Positions 25,423-33,900 of a DNA stretch of 64,000 bases are shown piece by piece; positions within the stretch are counted from its first letter, which is position 1; each line of letters opens with the position of its first letter. This DNA is from an uncultured Flavobacteriales bacterium (GTDB taxonomy: Bacteria; Bacteroidota; Bacteroidia; Flavobacteriales_D; Crocinitomicaceae): the NCBI GenBank assembly GCA_913054135.1, contig CAJXJK010000010.1:1-64000 (forward strand), in the 5' to 3' direction. Under the pieces are notes generated by a model. It was not told where the DNA came from and did no database searches. It saw only the letters and a program-made list of their open reading frames with translations. Position numbers and translations under genes: made by a program.

Positions 25423-26302
25423 AATCGGATCAAGAGGAAGTGACCTTGCCTTGTGGCAAGCCAATTTCGTAAAAGATGAATTAACCAAGGCTGGTCATGA
25501 AGTTGAGATTAAGATCATCATTACAAGAGGTGATAAAATTCAAGATGTAAGCTTTGATAAAATTGAAGGCAAGGGATTCTTCACCAAAGAAATTGAAGAG
25601 AGCTTACTAAACAATGAAGTTGATTTGGCTGTTCATTCTCACAAAGACCTAGAAACATCTTCACCTGACGGATTAACAATTGGAGCAGTCTCATACCGAG
25701 AAAACCCTGCAGATGTTTTACTGATCAATAAGAACGCCGTTTCAGAAATCAATGTGTTAGATATTAAAGAAGGTGCTGTGATTGGTACGTCAAGCGCGAG
25801 ACGTCAAACTCAATTGAGAAGATTACGACCAGATATTGAATTGAAAGATTTGAGAGGTAATGTACCTACAAGAGTGAATAAATTGAGAGATGGAGGATAT
25901 GACGGAATCGTTTTAGCAGCTGCTGGTTTGAAAAGATTAGAATTAGATCTTTCTGATTTGAAGGTAGTTGAGTTGATTCCAACTGCATTTGTTCCGGCAC
26001 CAGCTCAAGGTGTTTTGGGCTTACAGATTAGAGAAGGAGACAATGATGTTAAGGCGGCATTGAGCATCTTACATAATGATGAAGTTGCGAAGCAAATTGA
26101 AGTGGAGAGATTGGTTTTAAAAGGAATGGATGGCGGATGCCAATTACCTTTAGGAGTGTATTGCGTAAAATCTGAAGGTGACTTTGTCGTCTATACAAGT
26201 TATGCGAACAATAAGGACGGAGTAGCTGAGGTGAATTCGTTTAAATCAGCTGACCCAAAAAATTTAGTAGATACGATAGTACACGACTTAAAATATGAGT
26301 AG
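25412..26302 (+). CDS. hemC: Porphobilinogen deaminase (hydroxymethylbilane synthase)
   Basis: 296 residues from the ATG at 25412; the track's start eight codons earlier lies deep inside hemA and is not needed. Condenses four porphobilinogens into hydroxymethylbilane. Motifs: IRIGSRGSDLALWQ at the N-terminus, GKGFFTKEIE, VHSHKDLETS, GTSSARRQTQLRRLRPD, DLRGNVPTRVNKL and the dipyrromethane-cofactor Cys in GGCQLPLGVYC. All key residues are present. It overlaps hemA by 11 bases and hemD by 8, so the three are one translationally coupled unit. Confidence 0.96.
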   Translation: MKIRIGSRGSDLALWQANFVKDELTKAGHEVEIKIIITRGDKIQDVSFDKIEGKGFFTKEIEESLLNNEVDLAVHSHKDLETSSPDGLTIGAVSYRENPADVLLINKNAVSEINVLDIKEGAVIGTSSARRQTQLRRLRPDIELKDLRGNVPTRVNKLRDGGYDGIVLAAAGLKRLELDLSDLKVVELIPTAFVPAPAQGVLGLQIREGDNDVKAALSILHNDEVAKQIEVERLVLKGMDGGCQLPLGVYCVKSEGDFVVYTSYANNKDGVAEVNSFKSADPKNLVDTIVHDLKYE

Positions 26303-26966
26303 CGAGAAAAACATATTGGTTTCTCGAAATTTGAAAACGGATTCGCCTTTGCGAATTTGGGCTCAAGAAAAAGGACATTCTCTGATTGAACTTCCGTTCA
26401 TTAGAATTGACCCTGTAGTTGGTGTAGAAATTCCGGCTACTGATTGGGTATTTTTCTCTTCACCTAACGGCTTAGATATTTACTTTAAACATTATCCTTT
26501 ATTGGCTCCGAAAATTGGCGTTTACGGTGAAGGCACAAATAGCCGACTCAAGCGATTGGGTATGGAGGCAAATTTTGTTGGAGATACGTCAAAAAATCCT
26601 GCTGAAATTGGAGAAGAATTTTTTAACTCTATATCTCCAAAAGATTCAGTATTGTTTCCGCAAAGTCAGTTATCTAAAAAGAGTATTGTCGGATTGAACA
26701 AGATGAACGACTGCATTCAAAAAGTTGTTTATGAAACGGCTCTTGAAGCCAGTGAAATTCATGAAGTTGATGTTGCAATCCTTTCTTCTCCTTCAAACAT
26801 TGATGGCTATTTAATACAAAATGAAGTTAGAAATACAACCTTTATTGTATTGGGTGAAACTTCTAAAAATCACTTTAATTCTTTAGGATTAACTGATAGA
26901 ATACATGTGCCTGAGTCGGCAAGTGAAGAAGCCGTTATTATTCTTCTTGATCGTTTGCTGAAGTAG
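26295..26966 (+). CDS. hemD: Uroporphyrinogen-III synthase
   Basis: 223 residues in the two-domain alpha/beta fold of HemD, which cyclises hydroxymethylbilane with ring D inversion. The family is poorly conserved; the call rests on FFSSPNGLDIYF and AILSSPSNIDGYL (the two SP-N segments of the active-site cleft), GVYGEGTNSRLK, FIVLGETSKNH and above all on position directly after hemC with an 8-base overlap. Its 3' end overlaps the convergent lspA gene by 29 bases, so both coding sequences share DNA and no terminator can lie between them. Confidence 0.88.
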   Translation: MSSEKNILVSRNLKTDSPLRIWAQEKGHSLIELPFIRIDPVVGVEIPATDWVFFSSPNGLDIYFKHYPLLAPKIGVYGEGTNSRLKRLGMEANFVGDTSKNPAEIGEEFFNSISPKDSVLFPQSQLSKKSIVGLNKMNDCIQKVVYETALEASEIHEVDVAILSSPSNIDGYLIQNEVRNTTFIVLGETSKNHFNSLGLTDRIHVPESASEEAVIILLDRLLK

Positions 26967-27675
26967 TTTCTTCAGAGCTTTCTGCAGCTCCTTTTTCACC
27001 ATACATCAATTGTTCTTCGTGCGCAGCTAATGCCGCTTCAGGAGTGGGCTTTTTAAAGAACTTCTTATAATTCAGAATAACCAATCCTACCCCGAGAGAA
27101 ATCGCAAAGTCTGCGACATTCCAAATAGCTGCAAAGATTTCTTGACCACCTAATCCAAACGGCATCCAGCTAGGCCAGGTAGCCGTAAATTGAAACATGT
27201 CAACTACGCTTCCTAATAAAAATCCATTGGGTCTCAATTGAGGATTTCCAGTAGCATCAGTCACCCATTGATTATTTCCGTCAAGAGCCCAGTTCCAGGC
27301 GATATCAGGATCTAAAGGCCAAATAAAGTCGTAGAACATGCCGTCAATTAGGTTGCCGGCAGCACCCGCGAATATTAATCCAACAGACAAAACCATTCCC
27401 AAAGTGACATCTTTCTCTTTGAGTAATTTTTTGATGTAAAAGCCAATACCAACTATGGCAAGTATCCTGAAAATGGTGAGCGCATATTTTGCTAAAGCAC
27501 CCGAACCAAGAGTGGTTCCGAAGGCCATTCCTCTATTCTCAATATAATAAAGTTGAAAAAAGCCGTCTACAACACTCATTTGTTCATGAGGTGCAAACTG
27601 CGTTTTCACTAATACTTTGACAATTTGGTCTAGAATTAGAATTCCAACTATGAGGAGAATGACTTTTTTTCCCAA
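26938..27675 (-). CDS. lspA: Signal peptidase II (lipoprotein signal peptidase)
   Basis: 245 residues, longer than the usual 160-200, as Bacteroidota members often are. It cleaves prolipoproteins in the inner membrane, which fits the many lipobox proteins in this window. Four membrane helices are visible. Key motifs: ILDQIVKVLVK, YYIENRGMAFG, GAAGNLIDGMFYDFI with the first catalytic Asp and IWNVADFAISLGVG with the second. An insertion of about 60 residues (DPDIAWNWALDGNNQWVTDA...) lies between the two, facing the periplasm, and a charged C-terminal tail follows the last helix. It is preceded six bases upstream by the DksA-like gene, likely one operon. Confidence 0.93.
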   Translation of the reverse strand: MGKKVILLIVGILILDQIVKVLVKTQFAPHEQMSVVDGFFQLYYIENRGMAFGTTLGSGALAKYALTIFRILAIVGIGFYIKKLLKEKDVTLGMVLSVGLIFAGAAGNLIDGMFYDFIWPLDPDIAWNWALDGNNQWVTDATGNPQLRPNGFLLGSVVDMFQFTATWPSWMPFGLGGQEIFAAIWNVADFAISLGVGLVILNYKKFFKKPTPEAALAAHEEQLMYGEKGAAESSEETTSANDQEE

Positions 27676-27681
27676 AGCTAA

Positions 27682-28059
27682 TTACCCTTGGGCGTTTTTA
27701 GCTTCAATACTTAAAGTAGCATGAGGCACTAATTTTAATCTTTGTTTCTGGATTAATTTACCAGTCACACGACAAATTCCGTACGTTTTGTTTTCAATTC
27801 TGATGAGCGCATTACTCAAGTTCACAATAAACTTTTCTTGTCTTACTGCAAGCTGTGCCATTTCTTCACGAGACATTGTCTCTGAACCATCTTCCATCAT
27901 ATTAAATGAACGTCCAGTATCATCAGTTCCGTGATCGTCACTGTGATCTAATTGTCCCTTTAATAATTTTAAATCTTCTTTCGCTTCAATCAATTTCTTA
28001 TCGATAATATCACGAAACTCTTGTAAATCTTTATCTGAATATCTTGTTAACTCTGCCAT
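27682..28059 (-). CDS. TraR/DksA-like protein lacking the zinc-finger cysteines
   Basis: 125 residues. The N-terminal two thirds form a helical coiled-coil hairpin (DLQEFRDIIDKKLIEAKEDL...REEMAQLAVRQEKFIVNL), as in DksA, and the C-terminal globular part reads YGICRVTGKLIQKQRLKLVPHAT. The four-Cys zinc site of classical DksA is reduced to one Cys, a pattern known in Bacteroidota. DksA-type proteins bind RNA polymerase through the secondary channel to modify initiation; the role here is inferred. A TAnnTTTG box stands 23 bases upstream. First gene of a two-gene unit with lspA. Confidence 0.85.
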   Translation of the reverse strand: MAELTRYSDKDLQEFRDIIDKKLIEAKEDLKLLKGQLDHSDDHGTDDTGRSFNMMEDGSETMSREEMAQLAVRQEKFIVNLSNALIRIENKTYGICRVTGKLIQKQRLKLVPHATLSIEAKNAQG

Positions 28060-28082
28060 GAGCTTTAATTTTTGAATGGAAA

Positions 28083-28090
28083 CAAATATA
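28083..28090 (-). promoter_or_regulatory. Promoter -7 box for the DksA-like/lspA unit
   Basis: The minus strand reads TATATTTG, a perfect TAnnTTTG match, 23 bases before the ATG at 28059. A convincing -33 box at 19 bases was not found. Confidence 0.55.
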
Positions 28091-28181
28091 ATTCAATTAA
28101 ACATAGGTTTTACGCCAAAATTAATTTTTAAAGAAAAAGTAACAAAAACGTTTTAAATGAATAATATCGGGACTTCTGGCT

Positions 28182-28189
28182 TATCTTTG
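28182..28189 (+). promoter_or_regulatory. Promoter -7 box for the nitroreductase gene
   Basis: TATCTTTG is a perfect TAnnTTTG match, 19 bases ahead of the ATG at 28209. Confidence 0.55.
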
Positions 28190-28208
28190 TTTTTTAAATT
28201 TTATTAAA

Positions 28209-28838
28209 ATGGACTTGATATCATCTCTAAATAAGCGTTACGCCTGCAAGAAATTTAATCCTAACAAAGTACTTTCTCAACTTCAAGTTGATGAGATTAT
28301 TGAGGCAGGAAGATTGACAGCAACTTCATATGGTGCGCAATTGATGAAATTCGTCTTGGTTGAAGACAAGGAGTTGAGAGAAAAACTGGTGAACTGTTCT
28401 TTTGGTCAAAGACAAGTGGCAGATGCATCTCATTTGTTAGTCATTTGCCGTGAACGTGATATTGATTTATCTCACTTTGAAGATTATATTTCAAGGGTAG
28501 CTGAGGTTAGAGGAACCGAAATTGAAAAGTTGGACGGATTCAAGAATATGATGGCAAATTCTATTCTTACAAAATCAGAAGAAGATCAAGAAATCTGGAT
28601 GAATAAGCAGTGCTATATCGCTTTAGGGAACCTCTTAACTGCATGTGCGATAATGGGGATTGATTCATGTCCTATGGAGGGCTTTTTGCCTGAAGAGTAT
28701 GACGAAATCCTTGATTTAGAAAAGCAAAATTTAGCTTCAGTATTGGTATTACCAATTGGTTTTAGAGCAGATGACTGCCCAAATGCTTCAAATAAAAAAG
28801 TAAGAAGAAAGACCGAAGATTTTTTAGTTAAAATCTAA
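28209..28838 (+). CDS. Nitroreductase family NAD(P)H oxidoreductase
   Basis: 209 residues of the FMN-binding nitroreductase family (NfsB/FRP-like). The N-terminus SLNKRYACKKFNPNKVLS contains the RY/R-xxK residues that bind the FMN phosphate, followed by EAGRLTATSYGAQ; later segments ALGNLLTACAIMGIDSCPMEGF and VLVLPIGFRADD match the family's helix and final strand. It probably reduces quinones, nitro- or flavin-type substrates; the physiological substrate cannot be told. Cytoplasmic. Its last four bases overlap the end of the convergent metalloprotease gene. Monocistronic with its own promoter box. Confidence 0.88.
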   Translation: MDLISSLNKRYACKKFNPNKVLSQLQVDEIIEAGRLTATSYGAQLMKFVLVEDKELREKLVNCSFGQRQVADASHLLVICRERDIDLSHFEDYISRVAEVRGTEIEKLDGFKNMMANSILTKSEEDQEIWMNKQCYIALGNLLTACAIMGIDSCPMEGFLPEEYDEILDLEKQNLASVLVLPIGFRADDCPNASNKKVRRKTEDFLVKI

Positions 28839-30106
28839 AGTACTACTAGCTTTTTCGTAATTGTAGCAGCTTCATTAGAAAGCTGCACGAAGTACAATCC
28901 TGACGGTAAGCCTTCAATTTTTTGCTGAGAATTGATTGTCATTTCTTTGACTAGTTTACCACTTTCAGTAAAGATTCTCAAGTAAGCACTTTCGTTTGGA
29001 ATGTTCCCAATAACGATTGTTCCGTTTGATGGATTCGGATATACATTAAATTCAAATTCACCAACATCTGATATGCTAGCAGGATTGCCGCTAATTAAAT
29101 CGATTCTCTCGTTTTCAAGAACTCCTCTCATTAAGTCAACTTGACCAAGAGTAAATGAGTTTTGACATGTCTCTGCCGAATAATCCATGTAGTTTTCAAC
29201 CATATCAGGCAGATCTCCTAAAGTTGTAATGTTATCGGTACAAGTGTTTTTTGTGGTATCGCAATCTTGATTTGATTGGTCATCAGCATTTGGCGTGTCA
29301 TCAATCCCGTCTTCTTCAGTGCAATCGCCATCTCCCCAAATATGTCTTAATCCTAAGTAGTGACCTACTTCGTGAACACAAGTTTTACCTTCAACATCTA
29401 CCGGTCCACCACCTAAATCTAAAGTATTAGGGTTATTAGAACCAAAAGCTTCAAATTCTATCACAACACCATCACTTAAGTTATCTGCTGAACCTGGAGG
29501 CCAGTTCGGTAAATTATTTGGTGGACTCGCATATCCTAACAAAAATGGAGTACTAAAAAGCTGCATATTACAAACCCAGATATTTAAATATCGTGATTGA
29601 TCCCAAGGGTCAATTCCGCCGTCGGCGTCACTTTTAACTCCTTCTGCCGGACTGCCGCCAACACCTAAGAATGATGTTTGAGTGGTATTGGTTCTTGTAA
29701 TTCCTGTTGTAGGTTGTCCGCTTGGGTCAATTTGTGCTAATTGAAATTGAATATATGAATCACCAACAATGGTGGTGTAATCATCTCTCATGTTAACGGT
29801 ATCGGCATTTGTTCTTCTGAAAGATTCGTTTAAAATGTCAATTTGATTGAAAACGACACTGTCATCTAAATTCTCCGAAGCATCATTGTACACTATATGA
29901 ACTACTACCGGAATCGTATATACCGTTGATCGATCTGTACTTACAGATGTTTTTGCTCTTTGAAAAGACTCTTCAACCGAGTTTAAATAACCAGGAGTCA
30001 ATTCTTCTTGATGAAGCATAGCTTCATGTGTATAGCATTTATGTACATTTTGTGCAGCTGCATTTAAAGATGTAAAAACTGCAATGAGGATTAGAATTCT
30101 ATTCAT
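28835..30106 (-). CDS. Secreted M43-type zinc metalloprotease with T9SS type A sorting domain
   Basis: 423 residues: signal peptide to about residue 19 (SLNAAAQ), a propeptide, then a pappalysin/cytophagalysin (M43) catalytic domain with the zinc motif HEVGHYLGLRH at 245-255 and the Met-turn VENYMDYS near 309. The C-terminus is a type A sorting domain (FNVYPNPSNGTIVIG... LRIFTESGKLVKEM... GLYFVQLSN... KKLVVL, about 355-423). Such enzymes are exported through T9SS to the cell surface or medium to digest protein. All metal-binding residues are present. It is preceded by 274 bases of DNA with no recognisable element and ends four bases inside the convergent nitroreductase gene. Confidence 0.93.
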   Translation of the reverse strand: MNRILILIAVFTSLNAAAQNVHKCYTHEAMLHQEELTPGYLNSVEESFQRAKTSVSTDRSTVYTIPVVVHIVYNDASENLDDSVVFNQIDILNESFRRTNADTVNMRDDYTTIVGDSYIQFQLAQIDPSGQPTTGITRTNTTQTSFLGVGGSPAEGVKSDADGGIDPWDQSRYLNIWVCNMQLFSTPFLLGYASPPNNLPNWPPGSADNLSDGVVIEFEAFGSNNPNTLDLGGGPVDVEGKTCVHEVGHYLGLRHIWGDGDCTEEDGIDDTPNADDQSNQDCDTTKNTCTDNITTLGDLPDMVENYMDYSAETCQNSFTLGQVDLMRGVLENERIDLISGNPASISDVGEFEFNVYPNPSNGTIVIGNIPNESAYLRIFTESGKLVKEMTINSQQKIEGLPSGLYFVQLSNEAATITKKLVVL

Positions 30107-30380
30107 GACAAAGGGATTTAATACAAACTAAATAAATTATGCACACATAACGATAAGGAGATTTATTAACGGTTGTAAATAAATTATAGGAGGTGATTTT
30201 TCTTGCCCCCATCAATTTATTGAAAGATTTCAATCGCGAACTCAGTCATGAAAAGTGAGCTATTTGAGGGTTACGAAGATGCCCTGCGTTCTCAGAATTT
30301 AAACAGTGTTAATCACTGAAAGTCATCAAAAAATAAGGGTGTTAAGAAAGGAAATAAGAGGTGTCAAAGATTTGAGAGAA

Positions 30381-30794
30381 TTACTTTCTCATGAAAATTA
30401 ATCTGTGATCACCTTTGGTTACAAATAGGGCGTCTGTTGCTGGGTCAAAAACGCACTTGATTTCAATTGTTTTGATTTCGTTTTTTGTCAAGGCTCCACT
30501 TCCTGAAATGCTTGAAGCTGTGATTCCGTCATCTGATTTGGTAGCAATGAACTGGTCACTTGGTTGAAAGTGGTTGTAATCGTAATAAGTTCCTAAAATG
30601 ATTGTTGACTTATTTTCACCAGCCACAAATTCTATACGGCTCAATTTTTCATCTGCTAAAAAGACAGGAGCATCTTCTAAATCTCCAACGTATGCCCAAG
30701 TTCCGATCAAGGGATCACCTTCTTTAAGGGTTTCTTGAGAGTAAGAGCTCACACTCAATAGGGCAACAAACAAAAATACAATAGTCGTTTTCAT
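30381..30794 (-). CDS. Small secreted lipocalin-like protein
   Basis: 137 residues with a signal peptide (cleavage after VSSYSQ, about residue 19). The mature part begins GDPLIGTWAYVGD, the G-x-W signature at the first strand of lipocalin-like small barrels, and continues as alternating strands (KLSRIEFVAGENKSTIILG, TIEIKCVFDPATDALFVTKG, HRLIFMRK). Lipocalin-like proteins bind small hydrophobic molecules; that is only the fold's usual role and no ligand is indicated. It lies downstream of the giant HYR/propeller gene on the same strand, but a strong terminator separates them. Confidence 0.55.
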   Translation of the reverse strand: MKTTIVFLFVALLSVSSYSQETLKEGDPLIGTWAYVGDLEDAPVFLADEKLSRIEFVAGENKSTIILGTYYDYNHFQPSDQFIATKSDDGITASSISGSGALTKNEIKTIEIKCVFDPATDALFVTKGDHRLIFMRK

Positions 30795-30900
30795 ACCCCC
30801 AATTTATGGATTTTATGTGACTTATGAAATAATAAGAATGACACTTTACTCATTTAGAGTAGATTGTGAAAAGATAAACAAATGACATTTTAGTCCATAA

Positions 30901-30932
30901 AAAAAGGGTCTACCATTTGGCAGACCCTTTTT
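30901..30932 (-). terminator. Intrinsic terminator of the HYR/propeller gene
   Basis: An 11-bp perfect stem (30901-30911 with 30922-30932) with a 10-base loop and A/T-runs on both flanks lies just after the stop of the minus-strand gene at 30950. Confidence 0.88.
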
Positions 30933-30949
30933 GTAAATAAGCTTTTTGT

Positions 30950-33900
30950 TTATTGCAAGATTATTCTTGTAGGAATTTTGTAATCATTTCCTGTCAATTC
31001 AATAATGTAAATTCCTTTCGAAAGTCCATTCAAATCAAGTTTAATTTTTTCTTGATTAACAGAAGTTGATTGAATTAATTTACCATCTAATGAAAGGATA
31101 TTAATGCTTGCATTAAGTGGGTTTCCTTCAATATCAATTGTTACCATTCCGTTAGTCGGATTAGGATAAACACTGTATGAAAAGTCAGCATCAGCAATTG
31201 ATAATTGTGAATTCACAGTAACAACAAGTGTTTCAGTACATCCATTGGCATCAGCAACTTCAACTGTATAAGTTCCAGCAATTAATCCTGTTAAATCTTC
31301 AGTATCATCAGTGTCTCCTGTTCCGTCATTATCCCAATCATATGTGTATGGAGATGTTCCACCAGAAACCGTTAAATCAATTTCTCCATCACTCCCAGCC
31401 AGCTCATGAGTAATTACAGAGCTTAAAGTCATTCCAGCAGGATCAGTAAGCGTCACTGCCAATAAAGTAATACATCCTCCAGCATCCATTACTGATACAT
31501 TGTAAGTTCCAGCACTTAAGGCAATCAAGTCTTCATTATCATCAAAATCTCCAGTTCCGTCTGTGTCCCAATCGTAAGTATAGGGTGCAGTCCCACCAGT
31601 AACAGTTACATCTATGGTTCCGTCAGCACCCCCATTACAAGTTGGGTCTACACTAACTCCTGTTACAGTTGCTGCGCCGATATTTACTAAAGTGACATTA
31701 ACTGTGTCAGGACACATATTCGCATCTTGAACAATCAACTCAAAATCTCCAATGTCTAGGCCAGCTAAGTCTTCTGTGTCATCAAAATCACCCGTTCCAT
31801 CATTGTCCCAGTCAAATGTATATGCCCCAGTACCCCCAGTCGTTTGAATGTCTATCGCACCATCAGTTCCTCCGCAAGTCACATCAGTTTGAGTTAATAT
31901 TGTCGCGTCTATAGCAGTAGCCGGTTCGTTAATAGTGACTGTTCCGCCATCAGTACAACCATTATCATCCATTAATTGTCCAATATAGGTTCCAGCACCA
32001 ATGTTTATTAAATCTTCAGTGTCATCAAAATCACCCGTTCCGTCATTGTCCCAATCATAGGTGTAAGGAGCGGTACCTCCAGTGACTGTAATGTCTATTG
32101 ACCCTGTAGTGTCCCCAAAGCAAAGCACATCAACTTGTGTAGCAGCAACCGCTAAATCAGATGTTACAATTACATCAAATGTACATACAGAACCATTACT
32201 TGATCCGTCAGTTGCAGAATAAGTCACAGTTGTAGTTCCTAATGGGAAGGTATCGCCTGAATTGTGTGATGATACCATTATTACAGCACCACAGTTATCT
32301 GTTGCTGTAGGAGTTGTCCATGTCACTATAGCAGCACAACCAGCAGTATTTGTTGTCACAGAGATATCTGCTAAACAGTCAATAACTGGTGGAATGTTAT
32401 CTTCAACGGTTACGTTAGAAACGCAAGAAGAAGAATTTCCAGATTCATCAGTAAATGTTGTGGTCACAGCAATTGTTGAACCTATATCAGAACAGTCAAA
32501 GGTAGCTGGGACAGTAGTTGCTGTTAAAGAACCACAGTTATCAGTTGAACCATTATCAGTTATAGCATTACCAACACCATTCACAGCTAAAACACCTCTT
32601 AAGCCACCAATTCCAGTAGCAATACTAATTGGTGTTCCGGTACCGTCACCTAAAGCCTTTCTAACTTCACCACTAGTGTTAGCCCAAAACAGCATCTCCG
32701 AATTTGGTTCATAGTCAATTCCGAAAGGGCTATTTTCACCAGAGTATATAGCTGTTAAAGTAGCGACTCCATCTAAACTTCCCATAAGTATTTCGTCATT
32801 TCCATAATTGGTTACCCATAATCTATTGTTGGCAGGATCAATATCAATTTGTCTTGGATCAGAAAGACCATCTGCGTTATCATATATTAGTGTGCCTCCT
32901 GTTCCATCAGGGTTTACAGAAAAAACTTCATCACTATTGTCTACGTAATAAACTTTGTCACCTATTGGATCATACGCTACCCCTCTAATTGCATTGTTTG
33001 AAGTTGCAATTTGAACAGCTGGTGCAATACCATTTAAATCGGCTGCATAAACACCATCATAAGAACTTGTGAAAAAGTACCTGTTATTTGTGGCGTCAAC
33101 AGCAACATCATGAGTTGAGTTAAATGTGCTTGAATTTCCTAAGTTAGAGAGCAATCCACTTTGAAGATCACCTTTTTTTATGTTTTGTGATTGTCCACCA
33201 CCGAAAAAGATTTCTCCAGCTTCATAGTCCATACCAATCGCATGCGATCCTGTACTTGGGAAAACTGTTGTTGGAGAATTTCCATCTTGAGTAATCGAAG
33301 AAATACTACCCGATTGAACAGTTGAATAAAAAACTAGGTTTTCAAATATAATTCCATTGCCATTTTGGTCAATTTCCACGATTCCATCTTGGCAATTGGC
33401 AATTGGAGAAATGGTATCTAAAACTGTTATAGTTGCTGAACACGTATCCGAATTACCTGCAACATCTAGAGCTACAAGATCTACAATATTAGCACCAAGA
33501 TCATTGCAATCAAAATCAAGAGAAAGAGCAGGTGTTGTTGATCCTGCAATTGTCACATCTCTGAATCCACCATATGAACCAGAGATTAAAGTAGTAACTA
33601 CCCCAGACCCATCTGACGCCCCTGAATGTACTTCGTCATTAGCCCCAAAAGTTACCCAAAGAAGACCATTCGTTATTGGATCAAAGTGAATACCATATAT
33701 CCCAGATTGGCCACTCCATGTTACATTAGCAGTAGCTAATCCATCAAGAGTTCCGTCATAAATTTCATCCGTATCTCTGTTTGTCCACCAAACTCTATTT
33801 GTTGCGGGGTCTATTGCAACTTGTCTAGGACCTGAAACACCATCAGCATTATCATATAAAACAACTGCACCAGTTCCGTCAGGATTCATTGATACGATTT

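Noticed and set aside
32262-33689. Plus-strand ORFs of 150 and 110 codons opposite the HYR/propeller gene.
   Set aside because: Rich in Val, Thr, Pro and Ser as expected from the reverse of repeat-coding DNA; no signal or domain.
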